64,000 nt of DNA from Schistosoma haematobium (lineage: Eukaryota > Platyhelminthes > Trematoda > Strigeidida > Schistosomatidae). Below the pieces are notes generated by a model that was given only the letters and a program-made list of their open reading frames with translations, was not told the origin of the DNA and did no database searches. Below, in pieces: positions 23,801-38,800 of this stretch. The position numbers were made by a program, and so were the translations under genes. The stretch's first letter is position 1. Every line of letters starts with the position of its first letter. The stretch spans positions 24,195,033 through 24,259,032 of the forward strand of contig NC_067201.1 in assembly GCF_000699445.3 (NCBI RefSeq), in the 5' to 3' direction.

Positions 23801-26800
23801 TGATATTGACGATAGATCATCACAGAATATTGGAATAATGAGAAAAATCGTCTTGTGCGACAAAGAATAGGCAATGACATTCAGAGAAGGCAGAGAGTTT
23901 ACAAGTGGAGTTGTTTTGAGAGTGTTAGGATTAGGATACAACCATTCCAAAACTCTAGATTCTTTGTAATTTTATCGTTTTTTTGTAATATGGATTTCAT
24001 TTACGGAATTGCATCCTCATTGCTTTATGTCTCAGAGTCACTCATAGATATTCCTATTTTATGGTACATCTCCCAAACTGTAAACAGTATTTCTCCTTAC
24101 CATAATCAATCTAACATCTACTGTGTATGATACTGTTAGGAACTGTGTGTATTTGAACTGTCTGGCGATTCTCAAAATACAAAGCGTGTCATTTATCCTG
24201 TTTAGTTATTAATAACTATTTAATACAGCTTGACTTGTTGCTTTGTGATTGATAGTATATTGTAACTTCAGTCTCATTCGCTTATTTGAAGGATACATGT
24301 TCTCTGAGACTGTCCTTTTAACAGTATAGTTATTGACGTCCAGCACATTTGACAATTTCAGTATGTATGTATTTTTTATTTACAGTCACTGCAAGAATTT
24401 ATCATCAAAGAGTCTAACACATAAAATGCCCCCAAATGCCCTGAAGGAGGAGAGTCAACTCTCCCTCTCTGAATGCTCCCACATGGCCACGTGTATACAA
24501 CCACTGTCAGAGAAGTCCTACTCACTGTGTTCTCGTGGCATTACTGTTGTTTACAAAATTGAGAGGACGAAAAGCGAATGTCCGGTACTTCAACTGGATC
24601 AAAGGACACGAAGAGTCCACCTAATGGAGTTGGAAAACCCTCATTCCAAACCAACGGTGCACATCGGCCACAGAATCTTGAGGGAAAAAATAGTGCATGA
24701 ACCCATTGTTGGTTAGTGGTTACCATAGGTTTTCATCTCTTAACACTGACTTGTAGATCAGACCTTTAGGTCAATGGATTAGGGTGTAGCCTTCTAAGAA
24801 AACCATCTGCTTTAAGTTTGGGCATCCAGGCAGTATTCCAACCTTCACAGAAACCAAGTGACTTATGTGGTGCATATGTATTTGGTACCTCTTTGTACCA
24901 ACGTTTATGTATTTAAAACAATAAAACACATTAATATACAATGGACAATGTTATGAAATACCTGCATATTATATATCTCTAATTGATCAACTAATTCCTT
25001 ATTTTTCATTTGTAATGTTTCAATATTCTCTTCTAATTCAGATATTTGATGTCTACAAGGCAACAGCAACAAAAAACGATAAACGGAACTATGCACAAAT
25101 CACATCAGTTCATCAAATGGATATTTTATAAATATGACTATTTCACAAGAACCATATGTGAATGAATGAACGGATGAATGAATTAACTGGTACTAAATAT
25201 AATCAATGTTTTGATTCCGGAGTCAGACAAGGATGTCTACTCTCAACTCTTCCTCTTTCTTCTAATAGTTGATTGGATTATGAAGATCTTTAAATCTCAA
25301 GGAAATCACGGAATATAATGAACAGCTCAGAATCAATTAGACGATTTGGAATTCGCAGATGACCTAGCCCTCCTATCGCATACACACGAACAAATGAAGA
25401 TGAAGACAACTAGTGTAACAGTAGCCTCTGCATCAGTAGGCCTCAACATACACATGGGGAAAACCAAGGTCCTCAAATACAACACGCAAAAACACCAACC
25501 CAATCACATTTGATGGCGAAACTCTGGGAGATGTAGAATCCTTCACGTACCTGGGAAGCATCATTGATGAACAAGGAGGATAGGATGCAGACGTAACAGC
25601 AAGAATTCGTAAAGCAAGGGTAACATTCCTACAATTGAACAACAGATGCAACTAAAAACAACTGTCTGTCAACCAATATCAGAGTCACAATCTTCAATAC
25701 GAACATCAACACAGTCCTACTCTACACAGAGCTGAAACATCGAGAACTACTACAACCATCATCAAGAAGGTACAACTATTTATAAATAGTTGTATACACA
25801 AGATACTCAACATCCATTGGATAGATACCATCAGCAACAGTCTACTGTGGGAGAGAATAAACCAGATTCCAGTTGAAGAGGAAATTAGGAAAACACGATG
25901 GGAATGGATAGGATACACATTACGGAAATCATCAAACTACATCATGAGGTAAGCTCTAACTTGGAATCCTGAAAGGAAGTGGAAAAGAGGAAGGCCAAAG
26001 AACACATTACATCGGAAAATAGAAGCAGATATGAAAAGGATGAATAACAACAACCGGAAAGGACTGCCTAGGACACGGTTGGATGGAGAGTGGTGGTGGG
26101 CGGCCTATGCTCCCCCACGAGGAACAACAGGCGTAAGTAAGTATGTAACTGTGGAAAATGACATATTTTCATCCGTTCAAGTTGCCATATCAAATCAGAA
26201 TCTCTAGATAGAATTACTAAAATAAATGACACAATAATAGAAGTATCAGGAACACTATTAGTGGTAATGGTAGTAGAAAATATGATTTGAGAATGGATTC
26301 ATGGAATAAAAATTACAAAGTCATTTAAAAAGCCTCCAAATGCCCTGATACGGTCGAGAGTGGAGAGAGTTAACTCTCCCTCTCCAAATCCTCTCACATG
26401 ACCACGTGCATACAGCCACTGACAGGGAAGTCCTAGTCACTGCCTTCTCGTAGCGGAGGTATCGTTTACGAAACTGAGAGGATGAAAAGCGAATGTTCGG
26501 CGCTTTAACCGAGTTCTTGGACACGGAGCGTCCACCTAGGGAAGTTGGAAAACCTTGACTCCAAACTAATGGTGCACATGGGCTGGCTCTAGTATCCTGA
26601 AGGAACAAATGGTGTATGTACCAATCATTGATCGCCAGCTACCATGGGACTGCATCTACTGACGTTGCTCCACTGCCTTGTGGGTTAGACCTTTAGGTCC
26701 AAGGCTCCTGGTGTGGCCCTCTAAGAAATATTCAATGACTATGATATTGGTTCGATTCTTGTTAACTTTCTTGCAACTTGTTTTAACATCAGCGAACAAC

Positions 26801-29800
26801 AGATGTCAAAGTAGATGGTGGATGAAGATACAAAACCTATATGTACAAGGATCTTGTAGATAATCATTTAGAATATAGGAAATAATAATTTACCGTAATT
26901 TTTTCACCAACTCTCTATCTTCTTCATATGTTGAAGAATTTAATAATGGTGAATCAGTATATGAATCATTTGTCTGGAAATATAGAAGTTTTTAAAACTA
27001 GAATGAAATCGGTTTTACATCATAGAATGACTTATTAAACAATCATTGAAAACTAGGTAACATTCAACATTTAACTGTTTCATCCTATATAAGATGGTAA
27101 TTGGAGGTTGTTGATATTTACCACTCGTCAACAAGGTACAGACGTAATCGTGAGAGAAATGGTGCTCATTGCCGAATATGATCCCGTATCATCCAGCTTT
27201 ACAACCATAGACATTATCACTGAGTTATTTGAGTTGCAACTAACCTCTTGTAAGACTGAGATGTATTTACAACTGAATGATCACTGAGTAGTGAACAATA
27301 TCAGGCATATCAAGATCTTAGCGCTGATTAGTGGTGTCTGACTGTGACACAGGATCGAATCTGTCAGGGGGTATCAATACCCTAGACACTACAGGTTCAC
27401 CCTGGTTACAAGTGCCGAATAGCACGAAAACGAGTTCAAGAAAGAATCCTGTCGGCTACCTTCTCAATATAGTGGGCACGATGTCGAGTGACTTAGACTA
27501 GAAGTGACCACATTGCAATTTGATTGATGGAATTCGATCAGCACTAAGAAGTACTCGACATTGATAACTTTAAATCAGTCGGTCAGTTGCGAATGTTTCG
27601 TTCTAATCTGGGACTATTAGTACTACCACTCAACAATGAACATCCATAGCCCCGAACAACAGACTTAATACCTGACAGTTTTATACCATAATTGACACTG
27701 CTTTGGAATAACATTCCTTTCATTCGTCTTCTGTCTTATTTGTGAGTTGAGAGGATTCTAGCGTTCGAGTGCTCAAGTTATACGTGGTATATTAAGAATC
27801 TAAGCTTTAGATATAACAGTAGAAGCATCTAATCATACATGTGATATATGTTATGTTTATAGAAGAGACTTGATTGAATTGAATTTTAATTATTCTTTGA
27901 TGAATATATATGTGTATTATGTGTAAAATAAGCCAGTGGAATTAAGCAGTGAAATCTAGACTGTATGTTTTATTCAATTCTAAACGTATAAGCTAGATGT
28001 TAAAACAGTCAGTCAGTCAGTAACAACGTAGAACATCGTACGTACGTACATCAGCTCGAGTTGCCACACCACATTAGCACAGAGATGCAGTTGTCGACTC
28101 AAATTCCGTAGTGGTAGAGGTAGTAAGAGTATAAGCAGTAATCGGAAAGACTAGAGTTTAAAGATGTTATTCAAGGAGTATAATACAATGAAATAAGTTG
28201 GGAAAGAGAAAAAAGAAACGGACATGAAGAATTCAGAAGATTAGAATTTGAGAGAACACAAAGAGTGGGTGCACCTACGCCATTGCAAACGACTTTGAGC
28301 CATGTCATTCAGGGTCTCTAACCATCGGTTGATATCATCTCGCGGTCCTCAACCAGGTAGTCTACACCTACTAACATGGCTTAGTCCACTTGTTAGTGAC
28401 TTCATGGACTTGTGCCATGTTTTGGTCTGGTCGCCCCTAGCTTTCTTCCAACCTACTTCTACAACATAAAACATCGCATGTCGGGGCAGTCGGTGGTTGA
28501 GTATACGTAACACGTGTCCCAGCCATCTCAACTAATGAAGTTTCACTACGTCATCAATTGATTTGTTATCCTTACCTAGTACCCGTTTCCTAACAACTGC
28601 ATTACTTACTCCATAGTCCCAGGATATACGAGCAATGTTTCAAAGACACCTATGATCAAATACTAGTAACCTACGAATATCCTCTACTCTTACCGGCCAT
28701 GTTTCACTGCCATAAAGTAGGACAGAACGAAACATCATCATGATGTTTATATTTCATATTGGGACTCGAACCTAATAACTTTTGCCTCAAATTCTAACTA
28801 AGATACTAAGATAATTATTGGATTTCAAAGTGATTTTCTAACAAAATGTATACGTACACACACACATACGCACACGCACACACAGATACAACATACATGC
28901 ATACATAGATACTACTTAAACTTACTTTATTTATCTTTTCTGTTAACTTGAATAAATTATTCAAACAAATTGTACATTCATTATAATATTCATTGAAATC
29001 ATTGAATAATTCATTGAAATTAGACATTGACTTTTGATATTCTAATGGAATATTGAATGTATCATTCTCACGTAATATATAACTATTGAATAAATTTTGA
29101 CATAAATTATGTTCCTATAAAAGAGACAAAGAAGAAGAAATGTGATGGTGGAGATTTATACTCTGGTCCCTAAATGCCCTGGTACAGCTGAGAGTTGGAA
29201 CAGTTAACTCTCGCTCTCCAAATCCTCTCATATGGCCATGTGCATACCAACCACAGTCAGAGAAGTTCTCCTCACTGCCTTCTCGTGGCGGAGGTGTTTT
29301 TTTTACGAAATTGAGAGGATAAAAAGCGAATGTCCGGCGCTTTAACCTAGTTAGTGGATACGAAAAGTCTACCTAGGAAAGTTGGAAAACTATCATTTCA
29401 AATCAATGGTGCACATGGGCTGGCTCTAGTATCCTGAAGGAATAAATGGTGTATGAACCAATCGTTGGTCACCAGCTACCATGGGCATGCATCTCCGAGT
29501 ATGGCCCCCTAAGAAAACCACCTGCTTCGGTTTGAGCAGCCCGGTAATATCATAGCCCTCATACAAATCAAATGATCTATGTGGCGCATATCTGTTTAGT
29601 GCTTCCTTGTATCAATGTTTACGTGTTTAAATAAATGAACAAATAAATAATCTCTTACCCGAATTTTTTTAATTCTCAAGCTTCATATATCCTGAAAGAT
29701 AATATCATCTGAAGATTTTCATCATACAAGGAATGCCTCTAATGATCTAGTTTCTTTTTCTGTTTACCTTTGTCAATAAATAGTAGTTCTAATGAACAAG

Positions 29801-32800
29801 AAGATCCTTGATAACTTTCCTCTAATTTATATTACTCTACCAACCTTTGATATCTATCTGACTGGTTATTTCCGCATTTAGTTTGGTATTGTTGTCATAC
29901 ATTATAAGGTTATAACAACTGGTAATGTAAACAGAGTTGTTATATGACGATTTCGACTTCTTGAAATATGAAGCTTTTACTGAGTTTCTGTCTTCTCTTG
30001 ATAATTGTATGGGGAGATTATCATTTGTGAAATAGTCATCAAGCTCTCTAGAATGCATAGATCTCACTCGTACTAGAAGATCTTTTCCAAAGGTTTATAC
30101 TTTGGAATAATCGGAGTAATTTCAGAAGATAACACAAGACTAAAGTGCCTGTGTTTGACCCCCCCCCTCCCGAGGAGCTTGCAAGTACACACTGTTGAAT
30201 GATTTGGCAACAGACTCTAGGTCATACGTATTTTTAGAGGTGTTGTGTTAAATACAAAGTCAGAAGTTCATAGGGTTTGACCCCTGATAAGTTTAAAGGT
30301 TCGTAAATTGATGAAGAGTTTCGAACTTAAATGAAACAATCATTTAGTGCTATCTTATTTTTAAATTGTCCAAATAAATGATACCAATCAGATTGGAAGA
30401 ATAGATCAACAGGATATAGGTGAACAAAATCGTTTACTACTATTAAACGAATGAACCACCTTAAATTCCATTCAATCTGTTGATGTTCAGATATTTAGGT
30501 CAGAAGATGAATAGGTCAATATTGGTTTCTTTTCTCTTCTTGAATATGCTAGTTATCACTCCTACCCTCTAAATATTAATATATACAGTCGAATATAGAG
30601 TGTTTTCTTCTTCCGGAAATACTTTTATACAGCTGCACGCTTTCAAAATTTAAGGAAGTTCTACTCTACAAGTTTACATGGGTGGGTATGTTTTTACCTA
30701 AGTGAGGTAGCTATACGAGAGGTCTGGCAAATAAGCCAAGTTAGTAGTTACGAAAAGTTCACTTAAAGCAGTTACAGAACTCTAGTTTTAACCAAACTGA
30801 TGATGTTCATAAGCTTCAGCACCCTGTGTAAATGGATCCCAAAAGAACTTACTACAGCTACCATTTACTAATAGGATATTATCTCTTGACACCGCCCCAC
30901 TGCTCTATAGACTAGATATTTAGGTTCAAAGCCACTATGGTGGTCACTGATAATAAGAAAACCAATTGTCTTCTACACACAAGTAATGATGATCATTTCT
31001 AACACGATAATATTAGGCTATTTAATAAACTAGCTTCATATTATCTCACTGATTAATTTTTAACCCTTCTCTGTAATGTAACGATATAACCATCAGGTTA
31101 ATAAAATAATATTGTTAATACCCTCCAAATGCCTTGGTACGGTTGAATGTGCTGAGAGTCAGCTATCCTTCTCCAAATACTCTCACATGGCCACGCGAAT
31201 GCAGCCACTGTCAGGAAAATTCTACTCACTGCCTTCTCGCAACAAAGGTGTTGTTTATAAATTGAGAAGACAAAAAGAGAATGGTCGGTGGATATAGAAG
31301 GTCCATCTAGAGGAGTTGGAAAACCCTCATTCTAAACCGATGATGCACATGGACTCCAGGATCCTGAAGAAACAAATGATGAATAAACTCATTGTTAGTC
31401 ACCGACTACCATAAGACTGTGTCTCCAAACGTTGCTTCACTGCCTCATAGGTTAGACCTCTATATCAAAGGCACTGGGTGTGGCCTCCCAAAAAAACCGC
31501 TTGTCTTGGGTTTTGGCACACAGGCAGTATCACAGCCCTCATACAAATCAATGGTAACTGCTACTAGCCTCATTGTTATTGTGTGGTGCATATGTATTAG
31601 GTACCCCCCAATTGCACCAATGTTTATGTATTCTTCAAATAAACTAATAAGTAAATAACCAGAATGGGTTTTGTGGATATTATAGTAATTTTAATGGTTA
31701 AGATCATGAGTCAATCGAAGCTAGATCACTATGGAAAACCTGAAAGCACTGGACGGCCGTTTCGTCATAGTTTGGGACTCCTCAAAAGTGCACATCCATG
31801 ATCCCGCCTCCCCCCGCGAGATTCGAACCCAGGACTTGTCAGTCTCGCGCACGAGCGCTTAACCATCAGACCATTGAGCCGGTATCCAACGGTATCTATG
31901 TCTAGCTTCAACCAATCCACACGATTGCGCCATCGTGAGTGCGCACTGCTGAGGAGTCCCATACTAGGACAAAGCGGCTGTCCAGTGTTTTCAAGTAAAT
32001 AACCCCTAACTCCTTCCCTGGAGATAATAACATAAAATGGACTGGGGAAAAAAGATGATAAAACGGAATTCGTTTAATTGTTCTTTTAAAAAAAAACTTA
32101 CATACCTTCGTTAAAAGTTGAACAATTTGATTACCTCTTTTACATATTTGTTTTAAATCATTCAATTTACATAGAATACTTTGTAAATGATTATTTAATT
32201 GAGTTTGATCATTTTGAGTTTCTTTTAAAATGATTAATAATTCTTTGTTTCTAGAAAAAAAAAAGAATTAGAGAAGAGAAAAAATAAGGAATATTAGATT
32301 AATAATGGTTACAGATGAGGTTTATATGGCATTTCATACCATCACCACCAACACACCACCCCCATCTAAACGAATATAGTCTGATCAACTCTGATTTATC
32401 ACTGGCCCCCTAAATGCCATGGTACGGTTGAAGGGGAGGAGAGTCAACTCTCCCTCTTGGAATGCTCTAATATGGCCACGCAAGAAGTCTTACTCACTGC
32501 ATTATAGTGGCGGGGGAATTGTTTACGAAACTGAGAGGACAAAAAGCGAATATCCGGCACTTTAACTGGATTGGTGGATACGAAGGATTCATCTAGGTGA
32601 GTTGATAAATCGTGATTCCAAATCAATGGTGTATATGGGCTCCAGAATCCTGAACCAATTATTGGCCACCGGCTTCTATCAGTCAGTCAGCTACAACATA
32701 GGACCAGACACATATATGCATCGGTCCAAGTTGCCATACCTCATTAGCACAGCAAGATTCATAAAATCAGTTAATTCACTGGTGGTAATATATAAAAGGA

Positions 32801-35800
32801 AGATTACATGTAAGGAAATAGAACAGTAAGAAAGAATTAGTTCGTAGAAAGAAAGATATGAAGTGATTTTAATCTCATAGTTTAAGAGAAGACAGAGAGT
32901 GTATACACCGACGCCATTGTGATCGATTCTGAGCCATGTCACCCACGGTCTCCAACCATTGGATACGATAGTCACGCAGACCCCAACCAAATAGTCTGCA
33001 TCTACCAACATGGCTCAGATCACAAGTTAGTGACTTTGTGGACTGATGCCAGGTTTTGGTTTGGCCACCCCTAACTTCATCAAATGAAGTAGCTGGCATA
33101 TGTGTTACGTATGCTTAACTAATGTCTACCTCAAGTGGCGATGTGTGATGTAGCAGCTCGGAAGAAGGTTAGAGGCGTTCAAATCAAGACATAGCACAGT
33201 TCGTAAGGTCATTGACAGTTGGGCCGAGCTATGTCAGGTCCTTTTTTATGTACAACTGACTGACTATAACTCAGTTGTAATTCAGTACAAGTTTTTGTAC
33301 CAAATTCTTAGCTTTGTTTTCTATATGTGTAAAGATAACTATGGATTTTGTAAATCAATAACCCTTAGGGATATTCTTTTCTACCATCCTATACTATCTC
33401 ATAAAACTGGTGAAATATCCAAGTGCTTATTAAATAATCAGAATATTGTGTGGCATTCCAGTGTGTTGTACGTTGTTTAGTGTAAAATTTGTTTATTAAA
33501 AGTGGAGGATAAATGTTTAAGTAGCAATTATTTGATCAAATAGGCGAGGTCACGAAGTGAATAATGATGATATTTATTGTAGAGTATTAGACAAATAGGG
33601 TTGGTAAGTTTATGAAATTGTAAACGTTTTCAATACATAGATCTAAATCATTGGGATAGTTAACTTAAGAGTTTGCAACGAAAATGTTAAAGATAGAAAA
33701 ATCAGTTCATATAATCACGACTGCACAACAAAGCTGTATTGAGGGTACGCAGACTTCTTGGTTGGGCTCAGAAAGATAATGTTTGTTTGAAGGATTTGTG
33801 TGCAGATGGATTCATTCTGTGTCGTATCTTATTTTTGTTTGTCTATCGTTTTGCTGAGGTAAACTGTAACATGATGGACTGAGACAGATTTAAGTTAGTA
33901 AAAGCCAGTAGAGATTTCATTAGACATTATTATACCGGAGCTGATAAAATTTTCAAGTGAAGCGGTCGATAAACGCAACTTCTACATTTTCTATCATTAC
34001 TTCAGGAGTTGACGCAGGATAACACTGAAGCAGCATTTTGCCTTCAAAGGGATAGAATTATATTCCAAACATGTTTGGAATTTAAGTCTTGTTAAATATG
34101 TAAGATAATAATGGTTAGCCATTTTATTAAAATTATTTTGTTTTTTATTTTAGCACACAGATATCGCTACAAGGGGGCACCAAATACATATGTGCCACAC
34201 AAATCTCATTAGACTTGTGTGAGGGCTGTGATACTGCCCGGGTGCCCAAACCGAACCACGTGGTTATCTTAGAGGGTCACACTCGGAACCTTCGACCTGG
34301 AGGTCTAATCCACAAGACAGTGGAGCAACGTAAGGAAATGCAGTCCCATGGTAGCCGGTGACCAACGATTGATTCATATGCCATTTGTCCCTTCAGGATA
34401 CTGGAGCCCATATGCACCATTTGTTTGAAATGAGGGTTTTCCAACTCCCCTAGATGGGCTCTCCATGTCCACCAACCCGGTTAAAGTGCCGGACATTCAC
34501 TTTTCGTTCTCTCGATTTCGTAAACAACACCCTCGTCACGAGAAGGCAGTGAGTAGGACTTCTCTGGCAGAGGCTAGATACGCGTGGCCATGTGAGAGCA
34601 TTTCGAGCAGGAGAGCGAACTCTCCTCACTCTCGGCCGTACCAGGGCATTTTATTAAAAAACAATTCAATAATATGATATACTAACTTTGCATTGATTTC
34701 ACCTTGTTCTGCTAATAAAACTTCATTTTCACGTTCTAATCTTCTTATAGTTGATATAGATGAATGATTATCTGATATAGGTGAACAATTTTTCGATATT
34801 ATACTATTCATGAATGTTTCTTTTTCAAGTAGGGTATTCTCAGCAATTAATGCTCTTTCACGCCATTTTTTTAAAATTTCCACTTGATTGCGTAATTCTG
34901 AATTTTCTTCATCCGTAATAAGCCATTTAGCACGTTCTTGACTAAGATTTTTAAATGCAATTTTTAATCGATCATGTTCCATTTCTAATTTTGCTATATA
35001 ACTAGCACCTTTCATAAATCGATCATAACCTTCTGGCATTTTAGTACGATTCGATTCTAATAGTATACGTTCTTCTAAGATTGTTTTCTCTGAAGTTAAC
35101 TTCTAAAATTGTGAGAGAAAAAAAAAACAAAGTCTTTTCAAACATAAAGAATCATTAAGATAAATCATGAATCTGATAGATATTGGAGTTCTAATGTAAG
35201 AAATGTTAGATATTTAATCTAACCATATAAGTGTTCGAAATTTTCCGACTTCCAGGACGTTTATTTATTTAGTTAGTTGAACACAAATATTGTTACAAAG
35301 GGGCATCAGAGGTTGATTATGAATACAGTGGTCTTGAGTGCTGTTAGAGGTATGAGGGCGGTTATCACTTCCCGGTTGCCCACACCGTGGAAGGGTTCTT
35401 CTGGAGGTACATGAAAACGAAATTGGATTAAAGGTGGTCATAGTGACCTGAGAGCGTGACCGCAGTGCCCAAGGGACAACTGGATGAGGTCGGTCACACA
35501 CAACCTTTTTATGAGTAATTTTTGTGTTAGCTCCGTACTTGTAGAGACCTTACCGCTGGAGACAGATATCCGTGGGATAAGGGGAGGTGTGTGCTTTTAG
35601 GGTCGACCGTTTCTGACCCCACCCCTCCTTGTGGGAAGGCAGCATCGCTGTCATGCTGGTTATCTGAAGGAAACACTTTACTGCTGTCACACCTCTGTAC
35701 AGTCAGCAATACGATTTCGCCTTCGGACCTTGGGTTTGTTGCTTTAAGTCTTACCGCTATTTAACCGACCTGTATGACATGGTAGGACCTTGAGGAACGG

Positions 35801-38800
35801 TTATTCCAGCCAGTATAGCTCGGCTGCTTCATCACGATAGACAAGCCCGACCACCACGTCAAGGTAGCAACAACGGTCGGGATCAGATACATATGCGCCC
35901 ACATAATGAGAATGAGAATGTGAAGAGATAAAGAATGTAAGATGCGTATGGGGAAAAAATACAACAATAAATAGAAATTAGTGTATAATAGTGAAATAAC
36001 AATAATGGGAGGGCCAGTTCAATTAGAGAAAGTACAGTCACAGCGAGTTCTTCCACTTAAAGAAGTTACGTCCATTTTTATGAAGAAAGTTACAGCAGGA
36101 TCTCCACTGGCTTCTATTCCGAACAGTATCTGATAACATATCTAGCTACTGTGTCACACCATTTCTAGGACCCCAATCAGGGAGTTGTGAAGGACAGACA
36201 AAAGCCAGTCCTCTACAACTTTCTTTCATACTATGACACCCTGTCATACACTGACTACCTCTCCGCTTTTTCCAACCAGTCCCAGCGTCGGCAAATAATG
36301 CACGACGTGGAATTCTCTGGGACGACATTCGTAGAACATGTCTAAGCCACCGAAGTCGATGTTTCAAGATGGTGACACTAACTGAATCATCGTCTCTGTT
36401 CCCGAACACACGATGCCGAACCTCTATATTACTAACATGGTGTTGCCACTGGATGTCAGCAATTCTTCCAGGATGTTAATAGTATACAAAGATAATTGAA
36501 AATGGTTATAAAAGGAAACTGCTTCACCATAAATTATACAGAATGCTGCAAAATCGCCTAGGATTTATGACTTAACAGAGATAAGATCCTATGGTAAGCT
36601 GGATGGTACACTATCGGCTTATATTGACCACAATGAAAGGTCTATATCTCCTACATCCTTGATTACCATCAATTCTAGCTAGTTAATAAGTAAACTAGAC
36701 GAAATTGTGACTATTTAATCAATACATAGAATTATTTCACTTATATACATCGTTGGATAAATGTCAATGTCAGAAATCTTTTCAGATTTGATAATATAAA
36801 CTAGTTAATTAATATTATCTGTGAATTTGATGATTAACTTAGCTAGTTATGAATAAAACACTGAAGTATATACTTTATATTTTAATTAATTAAGTAGTTT
36901 GTGACCAAATCATCTAAGACCTAATTTTTTCTCGTCAGAAACAATAACCATAATTAATTGGTTTCGATGTGAAATCTTTCATGTATCTGGGAAGCATCAT
37001 TGATGAACAAGGAGGATAGGATGCAGACGTAACAGCAAGAATTCGTAAAGCAAGGGTAACATTCCTACAATTGAACAACAGATGCAACTAAAAACAACTG
37101 TCTGTCAACCAATATCAGAGTCACAATCTTCAATACGAACATCAACACAGTCCTACTCTACACAGAGCTGAAACATCGAGAACTACTACAACCATCATCA
37201 AGAAGGTACAACTATTTATAAATAGTTGTATACACAAGATACTCAACATCCATTGGATAGATACCATCAGCAACAGTCTACTGTGGGAGAGAATAAACCA
37301 GATTCCAGTTGAAGAGGAAATTAGGAAAACACGATGGGAATGGATAGGATACACATTACGGAAATCATCAAACTACATCATGAGGTAAGCTCTAACTTGG
37401 AATCCTGAAAGGAAGTGGAAAAGAGGAAGGCCAAAGAACACATTACATCGGAAAATAGAAGCAGATATGAAAAGGATGAATAACAACAACCGGAAAGGAC
37501 TGCCTAGGACACGGTTGGATGGAGAGTGGTGGTGGGCGGCCTATGCTCCCCCACGAGGAACAACAGGCGTAAGTAAGTAAGTAAGTAAACGGTTCTGAAT
37601 TAATAGACTCGACCGAAGGCATGACCAGTAAATTTTTATCAGAATTTCGAATTTAAGAACATCAAAATGAGTGATATTAAAAATTTAGAAGTGTATGTCA
37701 GTGATTTAGCTACTCATTTTCAATTTACGAAATAATGAACCTGAATCTCATTCCACCTACTTTGGTTAGGGTGTAGCGAACGAGAACATAAGTTGGGACA
37801 ACCGAATGTATTTGAATACAAAATTACAGAATCCCTTAGTATAATCTGATAATCATAAAGTAAAAAAATACTTCGTCTGCAAAATCGTCTCAGACTTTAT
37901 TGTTCTTTCGTTTGCACATCAATCATTCTTTGTTCTCGTTCTCTTCTCTTCGACCTTTTTAACCTTCCGTCACAAGACATTTTACTCTCGACTGATGATA
38001 CATACTACTTATAACTGTCGACATCGGTAGCACACACCATAAGAGCGGTACATTTGATTCTCATATTGTACAACTCCAATTTCTAACAAACGAACATACA
38101 TTTGAGAAGTGATTTAGATTTTCCACTAAACTGTATGCCTTTCTTTGTTAACGTATTTCTAACATGTACATTTCCTAAGCTAGAAAAGTCCTTTTATTTC
38201 CTAAATAACTGTTAGACCCCGATAAGCATAATGAAATAATCGTATAATCTAATATTAGATCTTCACCTTATGAAGAGTTTAGATAGTGAATTTTCGGTGT
38301 TAAGTTTTATTCTATTTATGTAAAACATAGATTATCCGTTATATCTTGTATCTTAAAACATAATCCAAGTTTCATAAATATATGTGAAACCTGACAGAAT
38401 TAACTCCGTCTAGAGCCCCTTCTAGGGCTACTGCCGTTCCCAAGCCCGGATAAATGAGGAGGATTGGATATGAGGTTAGCGATCCCATCCCGTAGAAAAC
38501 TAACTCGCTAAGCGACAGAATTAATTCTACTGAAAATCGATAGGCATAGAAACAACAATAAGCTTTGAAGAATGCTCCAAATGAAAAAAAGCACACACAC
38601 ACACACACCAGGATCAACTTACGGAAACTGTTGCTTTTAATTCGGATAATTCTTTCAATTCAGTTGATTTTTCTTCTACATACATTTCTAATTCTTTTAA
38701 TCGCCTTAATAAATTAAGGTAGAAATGAAATGTTGTTCTTTTTTTTTTAATTAAACATTCTTACTGTGAACGTAAATCTAGTAAAGCTTCTAATTCTTTG

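Larger units (their letters stand above)
35259..36420 (-). mobile_element. Second copy of the tail-donor LINE, interrupted by an RTE fragment
   Basis: The C-terminal domain is better preserved: [20 protein letters not shown], then [14 protein letters not shown], at 36409-36146. The 3' UTR runs to 35888, the RTE fragment 35312-35881 intervenes, and the final tail resumes at 35311-35259. The UTR lacks the AAT expansion seen at 20822. Confidence 0.7.
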
